From contig DIKT01000062.1 of the NCBI GenBank assembly GCA_002424635.1, forward strand, positions 38,278 to 90,236: a stretch of 51,959 bases of DNA, in the 5' to 3' direction. Source of the DNA: Desulfobulbaceae bacterium UBA5611 (GTDB lineage Bacteria > Desulfobacterota > Desulfobulbia > Desulfobulbales > Desulfocapsaceae). The translations under genes were made by a program, and so were the position numbers. The first letter of the stretch is position 1. Each line of letters begins with the position of its first letter. Below the pieces are notes generated by a model. The model was not told where the DNA came from. It saw nothing but the letters and a program-made list of their open reading frames with translations, and did not search any database. Shown here one piece after another: positions 1 through 8,662 of the stretch.

Positions 1-2
1 AT

Positions 3-272
3 GACTATTTAACCATCTTCGGTCAGCAGGGACCGGAGACAACAGGAGAGCTCTGGTGCCATCTCCTGCAGGCTGTCAACAGCAGTTACCCCCTGCCGGA
101 GATTTTTCTGGCCCCGCTGCAGATCATTACACAACAGGGCACTTTGGCCAGCCGGATCAGCAGAGAGCTTGCTGCCAACTTTTCCCGGCCTGACCTCCAG
201 CAGCTGTATAGCCGACTGTGCCAGTGCCTGGCGCAAGGCATGATGCTTACCAATGATGCGAGCAGCAAGTGA
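3..272 (+). CDS. C-terminal fragment of a probable glutamate-cysteine ligase / carboxylate-amine ligase family protein
   Basis: An open frame enters from the left edge and ends at TGA 270-272. It gives about 89 residues with no start inside the window. The fragment is helical-looking, with a stretch reading GTLASRISREL followed by DLQQLYSRLCQCLAQG. That resembles the C-terminal helices of YbdK/GshA-like carboxylate-amine ligases, which often precede an N-formylglutamate amidohydrolase-family gene. The stop overlaps the next ATG by one base (TGATG), so the two genes are almost certainly co-translated. The reading frame is well supported. The family name rests mainly on context and a weak resemblance, and could be wrong. 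Confidence 0.45.
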   Translation, partial: DYLTIFGQQGPETTGELWCHLLQAVNSSYPLPEIFLAPLQIITQQGTLASRISRELAANFSRPDLQQLYSRLCQCLAQGMMLTNDASSK

Positions 273-979
273 TGACCAGCCCGGCACAAATGGCTGTCAT
301 CCTCAGCTGTGAACACGCCACCAATAAGGTACCTGACCAATATCGCCCGCTCCTGGCTGACTGCCTGGACCAGCTCAGCACTCATCAAGGATACGACCCC
401 GGGGCTCTTGATTTCGCCAAGCTGCTGGCAGAGCGGCTGTCTGCGCCTTTGTTTGCCGGCAGCATCTCCCGCCTGCTGGTTGATTTAAATCGTTCTCTTC
501 GTAATCGCCGGACCCCACCGGTAAAAAAGAAGTGCGATCTGACCAGTCGCCAGGAAGAACTGCTCATCAAATACTATTTGACTTATCGGCGGCAAATCGA
601 CGAGGCTATTGGCGGGTATCTGCGCCAAGGGCAAACCGTGGTGCATTTATCCATCCATTCTTTTACGCCGATACTGGCTGGCGTATGCCGAACAGCTGAT
701 GTCGGTTTTCTTTATGATCCGGGACGGCTGCAGGAAAAAGAGTTTTGTGATAAATGGCGCTCAGCTCTGGCGGCCAGGGATAACAGCTGGCGCTTGCGCC
801 GCAATTATCCCTATCGGGGGATCAGTGATGGTTTGGTCAGGACGTTACGGCAGAAATATCCGGCGCACCACTATCTCGGCATCGAATTGGAGATCAACCA
901 GATTTATCCACTGGAGAGGACGGCGGATTGGTTGAGATTGCAACAGCAACTGCTGGCGAGTTTGGTGGCAGTTCTATAG
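272..979 (+). CDS. N-formylglutamate amidohydrolase-family protein
   Basis: A 235-residue protein of the FGase (HutG-like) zinc hydrolase family. Visible family motifs are SCEHATNKVP near residue 12, the YDPGALDFA segment near 42, SRLLVDLNRS near 66, LSIHSFTP near 128 and GIELEINQ near 205. The first His/Glu, the central His and the late Glu are the expected metal and catalytic residues. A GTG lies three bases upstream, but the ATG at 272 overlaps the preceding stop as TGATG and is preferred. No hut genes are nearby, so histidine breakdown is not implied. Linked to a ligase-like gene, it may act on an N-acylated amino acid or peptide. The next gene is convergent, with 9 bp between the two stops. 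Confidence 0.85.
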   Translation: MTSPAQMAVILSCEHATNKVPDQYRPLLADCLDQLSTHQGYDPGALDFAKLLAERLSAPLFAGSISRLLVDLNRSLRNRRTPPVKKKCDLTSRQEELLIKYYLTYRRQIDEAIGGYLRQGQTVVHLSIHSFTPILAGVCRTADVGFLYDPGRLQEKEFCDKWRSALAARDNSWRLRRNYPYRGISDGLVRTLRQKYPAHHYLGIELEINQIYPLERTADWLRLQQQLLASLVAVL

Positions 980-988
980 CGCATCGTT

Positions 989-1894
989 TTAATCACAGCG
1001 CTGGTGTGCCACCGGCTTGTCGAGGCTCGCTCCAGACCGCATAATCTGCACTTTTTCAACCAGATGCTCAGGATAATAACTCTCTTTGGCCACACGCAGG
1101 CCGGGAACGCCAAGATCCTGTTCCCGGTTGATATAATCAAATCCGGCGAGGCTGTTTTTGGCAAACCACTGATTGATCACCTGGCCCAACCCCTGAAACT
1201 CGGGCATGGATTTTTCAAAATGGCAGACAGCGGTGGAGGCATTGAGCGGCTCACCTATGGAAAAGGCTTGAATCGCCCCGTCAATACGGATGGCGCCGCC
1301 GATCAGATCAAAATCCTGGTAGTGGTGCAGGGTTTCTTTGATAGCCAGATATTCCCCGCATAGCCCTGGCTCGTCCCGGCAATCGCGAGCCATGCACCAT
1401 CGCTCCTGGAGGTCTAAACACTCCGCTGTTGTTTCCGGGGTGATGATTTCATACTGACAGGGGTAGGCGGCCAGGCACTGGTTAATGTGATTGCGTTTTT
1501 TGGTGAAATGCCGACCGGCAAGGTTGGCAAGCTGTTCCTGGCGGTAAACATAGTCATTATTATCCCGATCCTCGACCACCTTTATTCCCGGCAGCAGGCT
1601 GGCATCCGGGACCATGGCCTTCGGAAAACGGTCTGCTCCGATGATCAGCCGGCCATAGTCAAATAAGACCTCGGCCAGGGAGACCGGACCGACAGGATTA
1701 CCAAAGACCACCAGCCCTGTTGGGAGCTCGGTAAAAAAAACAAGTGAATCCCTGAAGGTATCCAGCCAGATCTGCCGGGTGCGATGCCAGGCATAGAGAT
1801 TGGTAAAAGTGAGCTCCGAGATCTCAGGGGGAAAACGTCGTAGATAGTCGACAACTAAGGACCGGTCATCAAGGGCAAGCGGGCGCATGGTCAT
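989..1894 (-). CDS. DUF2156 (phosphatidylglycerol lysyltransferase C-terminal-like) protein
   Basis: A 301-residue soluble protein of the DUF2156 / LPG_synthase_C family, a double-GNAT fold. The C-terminal signature YINREQDLGVPGLRVAKESYYP (around residues 255-276, with the NREQDLG core) is typical. There is no N-terminal membrane domain as in MprF, so this is the stand-alone form common in anaerobes. That form is presumed to transfer an aminoacyl group, but its substrate is unknown. The start at 1894 has GAGG six bases upstream. A second in-frame ATG at 1888 is less well spaced. Transcription converges on the FGase-family gene. Family assignment is firm; biochemical role is not. Confidence 0.85.
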   Translation of the reverse strand: MTMRPLALDDRSLVVDYLRRFPPEISELTFTNLYAWHRTRQIWLDTFRDSLVFFTELPTGLVVFGNPVGPVSLAEVLFDYGRLIIGADRFPKAMVPDASLLPGIKVVEDRDNNDYVYRQEQLANLAGRHFTKKRNHINQCLAAYPCQYEIITPETTAECLDLQERWCMARDCRDEPGLCGEYLAIKETLHHYQDFDLIGGAIRIDGAIQAFSIGEPLNASTAVCHFEKSMPEFQGLGQVINQWFAKNSLAGFDYINREQDLGVPGLRVAKESYYPEHLVEKVQIMRSGASLDKPVAHQRCD

Positions 1895-2076
1895 GGAGTT
1901 CCTCGGAGGGCAGCGACAAGGTCGCTTGCCCTGTAAACCAGCGAAAATTTGTCATCATCCGTGTCTGCCAATACAGATGATTTAACCATATCCAGCTCAG
2001 GTTTGCAAAAACGGTGGTCAACAGCTGTCTTTCTGGTTACTGAACCAATGCTTGGATATCAGAGCTGGCGGCCATT

Positions 2077-2098
2077 ATTTAAGGCACCCTTAAGAAAA
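2077..2098 (-). repeat. short repeat copy after murA (TTAAGGGTGCCTTAA)
   Basis: Read on the minus strand, the sequence just after the murA stop contains TTAAGGGTGCCTTAAATAATGG-type sequence. It matches the sequence after the prmC stop (3536-3557) at most positions. The core TTAAGG-GTG-CCTTAA is itself a small palindrome. Only one end of the element is seen here. Confidence 0.5.
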
Positions 2099-3367
2099 TC
2101 ATTCCTGCTCTTTCCAGACGGTGGCGCCAAGACCAGTCATTTTTTCTACCAGTTGCTCATAACCTCGTTCCAGATGATAGATCCGGGAAATCTCGGTGCG
2201 GCCCTTGGCCGCCAGACCGGCAATCACCAGTGAGGAGCTTGCCCTCAGGTCAGTGGCCATAACCGGCGCGCCAAAAAATCCAGAGCGGCCCACTCCTTTG
2301 ACTATGGCAGTATGACCCTCAATCGTAATATCTGCTCCCATGCGGTGCAGCTCGGGCACATGCATGAATCTGTTTTCAAAGATCGTTTCATGAACCACGG
2401 ACACCCCTTCGCTCATGGCCATCAAGGCCATGAACTGGGCCTGCAGATCAGTGGGATAACCGGGATAAGGCATGGTGGTGATATCAATGCCCTTGAGTGG
2501 TCTGCCACCGGTGGCATCCAGGGTGATGGTATCTTCCGTCTCTGTGATCTCCATCCCTGCGGCCTTTAACTTGTCAAGCAGGGCAGGCAGGTGCTCCGGC
2601 CTACAATCGGTGACCGTGGCTTCCCCGCCGGTAGCGGCGATGGCGATCAGATAGGTTCCGGCCTCAATCCGGTCAGGAATGATCTCACTTTCAGCGGCAT
2701 AGAGATTATCCACTCCATGAATGGTCAGAGTGTCAGTATCACGTCCTTCTATTTCCGCTCCCATGGCCGTTAACATATCAACAAGATTACCGATTTCAGG
2801 CTCCCGAGCCGCATTCTTAATGATCGTGGTGCCTTGGGCCAGAGCAGCCGCCATGACCAGATTTTCCGTACCGGTCACCGATGGCACATCAAAACACATG
2901 GTACAGCCCTGCATGCGGCCATGAATCTCAGCATCGACATAACCCTGCTCGAGCCGACAGGTCACCCCCAACTGTTCAAAGCCTTTGATATGAAAATTAA
3001 TGGGCCTGGCCCCGATGGCGCAACCTCCAGGCAGAGACACTTTGGCCTTGCCGAGACGGGCCAGCAGCGGCCCTAAGACCAGAACCGAGGCCCGCATGGT
3101 CTTAACCAGATCATAGGAGGCCTCGGAATAGGTAAGATTGGTTGAATCAATCCGCAGGGTTGCTCCCTGTCTCTCCCAGGTGAGGCCCAGGGATTCAAGA
3201 AGGCGAAGAATGGTGCGGGTATCACGCAGATCAGGCACATTAGTCAGGGTATGCACCCCTCCGGTCAACAAAGTAGCAGCTATAAGAGGCAAGGCCGCAT
3301 TTTTGGCGCCACTGATCCGGACCGAACCAAATAAAGGTTCTCCACCTTCAATAATGAGTTTTTCCAT
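2099..3367 (-). CDS. murA: UDP-N-acetylglucosamine 1-carboxyvinyltransferase MurA
   Basis: A 422-residue enolpyruvyl transferase, full family length. It catalyses the first committed step of peptidoglycan synthesis in the cytoplasm: phosphoenolpyruvate plus UDP-GlcNAc to enolpyruvyl-UDP-GlcNAc. Lys22-Asn23 (GAKNAALP) and the catalytic Cys116 in LPGGCAIGARP are present. The Cys is the fosfomycin target in this family, and the Asp variant that gives resistance is absent. ATG 3367 has AGGAGA upstream. It is the last gene of the prfA-prmC-murA run and is separated from prmC by a 187-bp gap holding an inverted-repeat element. Right after the stop lies a copy of the TTAAGGGTGCCTTAA motif also found after prmC. 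Confidence 0.97.
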   Translation of the reverse strand: MEKLIIEGGEPLFGSVRISGAKNAALPLIAATLLTGGVHTLTNVPDLRDTRTILRLLESLGLTWERQGATLRIDSTNLTYSEASYDLVKTMRASVLVLGPLLARLGKAKVSLPGGCAIGARPINFHIKGFEQLGVTCRLEQGYVDAEIHGRMQGCTMCFDVPSVTGTENLVMAAALAQGTTIIKNAAREPEIGNLVDMLTAMGAEIEGRDTDTLTIHGVDNLYAAESEIIPDRIEAGTYLIAIAATGGEATVTDCRPEHLPALLDKLKAAGMEITETEDTITLDATGGRPLKGIDITTMPYPGYPTDLQAQFMALMAMSEGVSVVHETIFENRFMHVPELHRMGADITIEGHTAIVKGVGRSGFFGAPVMATDLRASSSLVIAGLAAKGRTEISRIYHLERGYEQLVEKMTGLGATVWKEQE

Positions 3368-3412
3368 ATTTTTTATCTCCTGATGCCGAGCACGACATAT
3401 TGCAAATCAGTT

Positions 3413-3557
3413 ATGGGTGTCTTGAAAATTGAGGATTTTCATTCCCAATCATGGCATGTGAAAAATTTTACCGCAGGCCTATAGTTGCTATTCCGAGGAT
3501 AAATTTTGTGCATAACGCCGAGTTTGGCCAAAAAGACCATTTTTCAAGGCACCCTTA
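3413..3557. repeat. intergenic element with imperfect terminal inverted repeats
   Basis: The murA-prmC gap is bounded by ATGGGTGTCTTGAAAATT at 3413-3430 and, in inverted orientation, TAAGGGTGCCTTGAAAAATG at 3538-3557. The 145-bp interval encodes nothing I can see. The outer end coincides with the prmC stop codon (TAA). The form is that of a small non-autonomous, MITE-like or REP-like element. A related single end lies after murA. Copy number in the genome cannot be judged from one window. Confidence 0.5.
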
Positions 3558-4445
3558 TGTTTCGAGAAGGTCTTGTTTCTTCATTCTGGCATGCAGGACC
3601 CGGTCACGACCGCTATAATCCTGCATGATTTCAATCCGGTCAAATGGTTGTTCACTATTAACACTACAGTGAAAAAGCTGCATTACTTCCTGACCCTGAT
3701 CGGCACCGATCTCCATAAAAAATTCACCACCGGGAATCAACAGCTGAGGCAGGCTTTCTCGTATCCGTGCAATGATCTCAAGGCCACGTACTCCGCCATC
3801 AAGTGCCAGATGCGGCTCAAACAGATCAACCTCCGGTTGCAGGCCGGCGCGCATCTCCTCACTGCTCACATAAGGAGGGTTAGAAACAATCAGCGAGAAA
3901 TGGGGGCGCGGGACAAAGGCACTGAGCAGATCCGCCTGTAACAGGGTGAGGCGGTCAGTCACCTGATGCCTGATGGCATTCTGTCTGGCAACCTCTAAGG
4001 CTTGGCCGGAAAGATCAACGGCCAGCACTGGCTGTTGCATTTCCAGAGCCAGAATAATGCCGATCACCCCGCTACCACAACAAAGATCAAGAACAGGACC
4101 AGGTGGCCAGAGTTTATGTTGGCTGACGGCAAGGACTTGTTCCAATAGAAATTCTGTTTCCGGCCGGGGGATAAGGACAGCCGGGGTTACCAGAAAAGGA
4201 AGGGACCAGAATTCCTGTTCACTCAGGAGATAAGAAGTCGGTTCATGCCCTGCCCGTCGAGCCAGCAGGGTCAAAAACTCCTGTTCCTGATCCTTGTTCA
4301 CTTCCATGGCGGCAGCCAGCAGGAGTCCTGTCCTGTTTTTGCCAAGGCAGAACCCTAAGAGCAGATCAACCTCAAGGGCCGCATTATCTATACCGGCCTC
4401 TTCAAGCTGCTTTATCCCGAGATGAATAAGATCGATGACATGCAT
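3555..4445 (-). CDS. prmC: peptide chain release factor N5-glutamine methyltransferase PrmC (HemK)
   Basis: A 296-residue SAM-dependent methyltransferase that methylates the Gln of the GGQ motif of release factors. It has an N-terminal helical PrmC domain (residues 1-75), motif I VLDLCCGSGVIG near 118 and the diagnostic NPPY at 189-192. It lies directly downstream of prfA, whose product is its substrate, which is the usual pairing. The ATG at 4445 lacks a strong Shine-Dalgarno sequence, so translation may depend on the upstream gene. The 146-bp gap to prfA holds no recognisable element. Identification is firm. Confidence 0.96.
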   Translation of the reverse strand: MHVIDLIHLGIKQLEEAGIDNAALEVDLLLGFCLGKNRTGLLLAAAMEVNKDQEQEFLTLLARRAGHEPTSYLLSEQEFWSLPFLVTPAVLIPRPETEFLLEQVLAVSQHKLWPPGPVLDLCCGSGVIGIILALEMQQPVLAVDLSGQALEVARQNAIRHQVTDRLTLLQADLLSAFVPRPHFSLIVSNPPYVSSEEMRAGLQPEVDLFEPHLALDGGVRGLEIIARIRESLPQLLIPGGEFFMEIGADQGQEVMQLFHCSVNSEQPFDRIEIMQDYSGRDRVLHARMKKQDLLET

Positions 4446-4591
4446 GAGAAAAATAGAATTGGCTGCAATAAATAAAACAAGAAGAGAGAAGCAATAGACA
4501 ACTGATTTCCCATTTCTTAATCAGTTGGACAGGCAAGGTAAACGAGCAGCGAGAAGGTACGCAGCAAGCCGATCCTTATATCGGTAAACTG

Positions 4592-5659
4592 TTATTCTAT
4601 CTCTTTTAGTTTTTCCGTCTGATCATGATTGATCAACGGATCAATGACCTCGTCCAGTTTGCCATCCATAATCGAATCAAGCCGGTACAGAGTCAGATTA
4701 ATCCGATGATCGGTCAAGCGGCCTTGAGGGAAATTATAGGTCCGGATGCGTTCGCTTCGATCACCACTGCCAACCTGACTTTTACGATCCAGAGATATCT
4801 TGTCATGATGGGCCTGCTGGACCTGATCAAACAACCTGGCCCGCAATACAGTCAAGGCCTTGGCCTTGTTTTTATGTTGCGATTTCTCGTCCTGACAGAT
4901 AACCACCAGCCCCGTCGGCAGATGGGTAATCCGTACCGCGGAATCAGTGGTATTCACGCTCTGGCCCCCAGGTCCGGAGGAACGAAAGACATCAAACTTC
5001 AACTCGTTCATCTTGATATCGACTTCCACTTCATCAGCCTCGGGCAGGATGGCCACCGTCACAGCCGAGGTATGAATACGCCCCTGGGTCTCTGTTTCCG
5101 GAACACGCTGGACCCGATGAGTACCACTCTCGTATTTCATCCTGGAGTAGACCTGCTCGCCGCTGATCAAGGCAATAATCTCTTTAAAACCGCCGGTGCC
5201 CAGAGGACTGGAGGCCATCACTTCAATCTTCCAGCCTTGGTTCTCGGCAAAACGAGAATACATGCGATAAAGATCGCCAACAAACAGCGCCGCCTCATCG
5301 CCACCGGTCCCGGCCCGGATCTCGAGAAAAGTATTGCGTTCATCATTGGGATCTTTAGGCAGCAGCAGCAGCCGGATATCTTTTAACAGATTCTCCTCTT
5401 GCTTCTTCAGCGCCTCGATCTCGACTCTTGCCATCTCCTGCATTTCCTCGTCTTCATCAAGTTGCAGGAGCTCTTTGTTACTCTCAAGATCCTGAATTAC
5501 CTTTTGATATTGAGCATACAGAGAATACAGTTTCAGCAGATAGGCATGCTCTCTTGCCACATTCTGATAGGCCTTCTGATCATTCATCAATGATGGATCA
5601 GATAGTCGGCCTTCAAGGTGCGCGATTTTTTCCTGCAGATCGTCAAACTTATCAAACAT
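4592..5659 (-). CDS. prfA: peptide chain release factor 1
   Basis: A 355-residue class I release factor that reads UAA/UAG stops. The GGQ peptidyl-hydrolysis motif is at 231-233 (SSGPGGQSVN). The codon-recognition region has the RF1-type RVPETETQGRIHTS around 185-198. There is no frameshift site of the RF2 kind. Length is normal. The start at 5659 has no clear Shine-Dalgarno sequence. A strong terminator hairpin for rpmE ends only about 30 bp upstream, so prfA either has its own weak promoter in that gap or is read by terminator read-through. It heads the prfA-prmC-murA unit. Confidence 0.97.
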   Translation of the reverse strand: MFDKFDDLQEKIAHLEGRLSDPSLMNDQKAYQNVAREHAYLLKLYSLYAQYQKVIQDLESNKELLQLDEDEEMQEMARVEIEALKKQEENLLKDIRLLLLPKDPNDERNTFLEIRAGTGGDEAALFVGDLYRMYSRFAENQGWKIEVMASSPLGTGGFKEIIALISGEQVYSRMKYESGTHRVQRVPETETQGRIHTSAVTVAILPEADEVEVDIKMNELKFDVFRSSGPGGQSVNTTDSAVRITHLPTGLVVICQDEKSQHKNKAKALTVLRARLFDQVQQAHHDKISLDRKSQVGSGDRSERIRTYNFPQGRLTDHRINLTLYRLDSIMDGKLDEVIDPLINHDQTEKLKEIE

Positions 5660-5689
5660 GGGATTTTGGAAACAGGAAGAGTGATGCGT

Positions 5690-5735
5690 GAAAAAACAAA
5701 AAGTCCACAGCGATGTTATTCATTGCTGTGGACCA
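5690..5735 (-). terminator. intrinsic terminator after rpmE
   Basis: On the minus strand GTCCACAGC (5733-5725) pairs with GCTGTGGAC (5711-5703). The 9-bp stem is followed by TTTTTGTTTTTT. It lies between rpmE and prfA. Confidence 0.85.
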
Positions 5736-5815
5736 GAGATATCTAAAAAAAGACATACAGAAACTAACGAAAAGGTCCTGCAAGCAGAGCTTATTTCGTA
5801 ACTGTTCCCGTGAAA

Positions 5816-6034
5816 TTAAGCCTTCTTGCTCTCAAAATGTTTGGCATAGCGCTTATTGAATTTATCGATACGTCCGGCGGTATCAAGAACTTTCTGCTTG
5901 CCGGTAAAAAAAGGATGACAGGCCGCACAAATTTCGACCTTCATTTCCGGTTGCGTTGAGCCTAGCTCTACTTCATTGCCACAGGCACAGGACGCTTTGA
6001 TTAGAAAATATTCTGGATGGATATCGTTTTTCAT
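5816..6034 (-). CDS. rpmE: 50S ribosomal protein L31 (zinc-binding type)
   Basis: A 72-residue ribosomal protein L31. The zinc-type (C+) Cys motifs are present: CAC near residue 12 and CAAC near 33. Zn-type L31 acts as a zinc store and can be swapped for a Cys-less paralogue when zinc is short; no such paralogue is seen here. A near-consensus promoter lies about 110 bp upstream and a terminator downstream, so the gene is probably a single transcription unit. A small hairpin (ACCTGA/TCAGGT, 6056-6074) sits in its leader just before the ribosome-binding site and could be regulatory, although its stem is only 6 bp. Confidence 0.96.
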   Translation of the reverse strand: MKNDIHPEYFLIKASCACGNEVELGSTQPEMKVEICAACHPFFTGKQKVLDTAGRIDKFNKRYAKHFESKKA

Positions 6035-6144
6035 TATTTCCTCTTCCTTCGATAGACCTGACAGACTATCAGGTTATATTTTAAGACGTTTCCAAAGTGT
6101 TCAACACCCAAAGACGTCACTGCATTTTACAAATGAAAAAAGGT

Positions 6145-6172
6145 ATTATAATAAATCAGCCAGTAATTTCAA
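6145..6172 (-). promoter_or_regulatory. predicted sigma-70 promoter for rpmE
   Basis: Minus-strand TTGAAA (6172-6167), a 16-bp spacer and TATAAT (6150-6145). It lies between rho and rpmE, about 110 bp before the rpmE start. The -10 is a perfect match. Confidence 0.6.
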
Positions 6173-6218
6173 TATAAAACTAAGGAGTGTTATATTTTAT
6201 CGGCTGCAATCAACCAAA

Positions 6219-7475
6219 TCAACTGTTCATAGACTCAAAAAATTCTTTATTGGTCTTATTATGCTTCATCCTGTCCAGAAGAAATTCGACGCCATCAGCA
6301 GGATTCATAGAACTTAACAATTTACGTAGAATCCATAAACGATTGAGCGTATCCGGATCCAGCAATAATTCTTCTTTCCGGGTACCGGAGCGTTTGACGT
6401 CAATGGCAGGAAAAATCCTCTTTTCTGCCATTTTGCGGTCAAGAACCAGCTCCATATTGCCTGTTCCTTTAAACTCTTCGAAAATTACCTCATCCATCCG
6501 GCTTCCGGTTTCAACCAGGGCTGAGGCAATGATAGTCAGACTACCACCTTCTTCTATGTTGCGGGCGGCCCCGAAAAAACGTTTTGGCTTCTGCAGGGCA
6601 TTAGCTTCCACGCCACCTGACAGGATTTTGCCGCTGGAGGGCGTCACGGTATTGTAGGCCCGGGCCAGCCGGGTGATACTATCAAGAAGAATAACTACAT
6701 CTTTTTTATGCTCCACCAGACGTATGGCCTTTTCAAGCACCATTTCCGCTACCTGGATATGACGTTGCGGCGGCTCATCAAAGGTTGAACTGACCACTTC
6801 AGCTGCCACAACCGATCGGCTCATCTCGGTGACCTCTTCCGGTCGCTCATCAATGAGCAGCACAATCAAATAAACATCGGGATGATTTTTAACGATGGAA
6901 TTAGCAATTTTCTGCATCAACACCGTCTTACCAGTGCGGGGAGGCGCAACTATCAGACCACGCTGGCCTTTGCCAATAGGGGCCATCATATCGATGAGCC
7001 GCATGGAATAATTATCCGGCTGCCATTCAAGATTTAATTTTTCTTCCGGGTGTAATGGCGTCAGGTTGGCAAAAAGGGTCTTGGTTTTTGCTGCCTCCGG
7101 TGGATCAAAGTTGACACTTTCCACCTTAAGCAGAGCAAAATAGCGTTCTCCTTCTTTAGGCGCACGGACTAAACCTTCAATGGTATCACCAGTCCGCAGA
7201 TTTAATCGCCGGATTTGCGAGGGGGAGACATAGATATCATCCGGACCCGGCAGGTAATTATAATCAGGCGCCCTGAGAAAACCAAAGCCATCAGGTAAAA
7301 TCTCGAGCACACCGCTGCCACGCAGTTTTCCATCTTCATCTGCTTGGGTCTGGGCCTGTAAAATAGCAAAGATCAACTCTTGTTTTCGTAAAGAGCTAAC
7401 CCCTTCAATTTTTAATTTTCGACCAAGCTGTACCAGCTCATCAATTTTCTTCAGCTTTAATTCAGCCAGATTCAT
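6219..7475 (-). CDS. rho: transcription termination factor Rho
   Basis: A 418-residue Rho helicase: an N-terminal Rho_N helix bundle (MNLAELKLKKIDEL, residues 1-45), a cold-shock-like RNA-binding domain (about 52-125) and a RecA-type ATPase with Walker A APPRTGKT at 177-184 and the later LLDSITRLARAYN and GGVEANALQKPKRFFG loops. An upstream in-frame extension of 15 codons exists. The ATG at 7475 is chosen because it begins the conserved MNLAELK and has AGGAG ten bases upstream. There is no long insertion between the Rho_N and CSD domains. The roughly 600-bp non-coding region upstream, with a good promoter at its far end, suggests a long regulated leader. Confidence 0.97.
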   Translation of the reverse strand: MNLAELKLKKIDELVQLGRKLKIEGVSSLRKQELIFAILQAQTQADEDGKLRGSGVLEILPDGFGFLRAPDYNYLPGPDDIYVSPSQIRRLNLRTGDTIEGLVRAPKEGERYFALLKVESVNFDPPEAAKTKTLFANLTPLHPEEKLNLEWQPDNYSMRLIDMMAPIGKGQRGLIVAPPRTGKTVLMQKIANSIVKNHPDVYLIVLLIDERPEEVTEMSRSVVAAEVVSSTFDEPPQRHIQVAEMVLEKAIRLVEHKKDVVILLDSITRLARAYNTVTPSSGKILSGGVEANALQKPKRFFGAARNIEEGGSLTIIASALVETGSRMDEVIFEEFKGTGNMELVLDRKMAEKRIFPAIDVKRSGTRKEELLLDPDTLNRLWILRKLLSSMNPADGVEFLLDRMKHNKTNKEFFESMNS

Positions 7476-8013
7476 TAATAATTTTCTCCTATTATAACTT
7501 TTGGCAAGGACACTTTTCACAAACTACTTGCGGATATTCAAGGAACGTCAAAGATCCTCTAAAGACAAATATTTTCCATTTTACGACAGACACAAGGAAA
7601 CCTACTGTGGTACCAGAGCACTCCGTAATATAGAGCACTTCAAATGACAGTTTCAAAGGAGGCTTAACAAAACAAACCAGCAAACAGGACAGCTGAAGTA
7701 AGCTAAAAATGGATGCTCACGTATATGAAAATAACGACCAACCTGACAAATAATGCAAAGATGCCGAGTAATCACAAGAATTACTCAAGACATATAAAAA
7801 TTGGCCAGTTGATATTTTTTATTCTTATTTTTTTTATGATCTAAAGAATGGAGCAGAGACAAGATTTATACTGAAATAATTATTGGTGAAGACTTTCTGT
7901 TTTTTGCTTTATAACAAACAATCACATAAGTGATATCGTAAAGCATATAGTGACATTTTATTATTTTCAAGCAGATCGGTCAAAGGCAGGATTTATCCCT
8001 GATGATTATTAGC
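7476..8013 (-). promoter_or_regulatory. long untranslated leader of rho
   Basis: This 538-bp AT-rich stretch between the predicted promoter and the rho start holds no convincing gene. A 63-codon frame (7683-7492) would start at TTG without a Shine-Dalgarno sequence. A perfect 7-bp hairpin (GAGTAAT/ATTACTC, 7766-7786) is visible. In other bacteria rho is autoregulated by Rho-dependent termination in its leader, and the length here fits that idea. This is inference. Confidence 0.4.
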
Positions 8014-8042
8014 TATATACGTATTTCAAAAAATCATGTCAA
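8014..8042 (-). promoter_or_regulatory. predicted sigma-70 promoter upstream of rho
   Basis: Minus-strand TTGACA (8042-8037), a 17-bp spacer and TATATA (8019-8014): a perfect -35 with optimal spacing. It lies just after the coaE stop and points toward rho, whose start is 539 bp away. Confidence 0.6.
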
Positions 8043-8077
8043 CCTTTTTCGTCACCATCAGGTCCAAAAAGCAAAAT

Positions 8078-8662
8078 TCAACCCATCTTTTTAAGCAAAT
8101 GAGCCAGATGATAGACCTGAAGGATGGTCTGGACAAGAAAACCGGAATTTTCGATTACCGAATCAGCCCGCAAAGCTTTGTCGGCAAGAGACATCTGGAC
8201 ACTGACTGCAAGCCTGGCCTCCTCCATACTGATCCGATCACGGTTGACAATACGCTGGAGACAACACTCATTGGCCGCATAAACCACGACAATCCAATCA
8301 AAATCCTCTTGCCAGCCGACCTCAAAAAGCAGAGGAACCTCAACGATGACATCTGCTGCCGCCGACTTTTTATTGCTTATTTCCTGACGGACCAGCGGGT
8401 GCAGAATCTGCTCAACACTATGGCGCACCCTTGTATCTGTAAACAAAGTCTTACGCAAGAGCGGCCGATCAATATTGCCGGTCAGATCAATAAAGCGAGA
8501 GCCCCATTGTTCTTTAATCCCCTGCCAGCCAGGCATCTGCTGTTGCAGCTGATTACGGCACAGCAGATCGGCATTCAGAACAGCAAAGTTCAGTAATCCT
8601 GCTAAATATTCTGCCACAAAACTCTTACCCGAGCCTATACCTCCGGTCAGCCCAATAATCAC
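8078..8662 (-). CDS. coaE: dephospho-CoA kinase
   Basis: A 194-residue P-loop kinase that phosphorylates the 3'-OH of dephospho-CoA, the last step of coenzyme A synthesis. The N-terminal GLTGGIGSGKS is a textbook Walker A, and VIVEVPLLFE follows in the middle of the protein as usual. The start is GTG (8662-8660), which overlaps the upstream rluD-type stop as GTGA, so the two are translationally coupled. Length is typical for a single-domain CoaE. Confidence 0.95.
   Translation of the reverse strand: MIIGLTGGIGSGKSFVAEYLAGLLNFAVLNADLLCRNQLQQQMPGWQGIKEQWGSRFIDLTGNIDRPLLRKTLFTDTRVRHSVEQILHPLVRQEISNKKSAAADVIVEVPLLFEVGWQEDFDWIVVVYAANECCLQRIVNRDRISMEEARLAVSVQMSLADKALRADSVIENSGFLVQTILQVYHLAHLLKKMG

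Noticed and set aside
7492..7683. 63-codon frame in the rho leader
   Set aside because: Starts with TTG, has no Shine-Dalgarno sequence, and its composition is unlike a protein from this genome.
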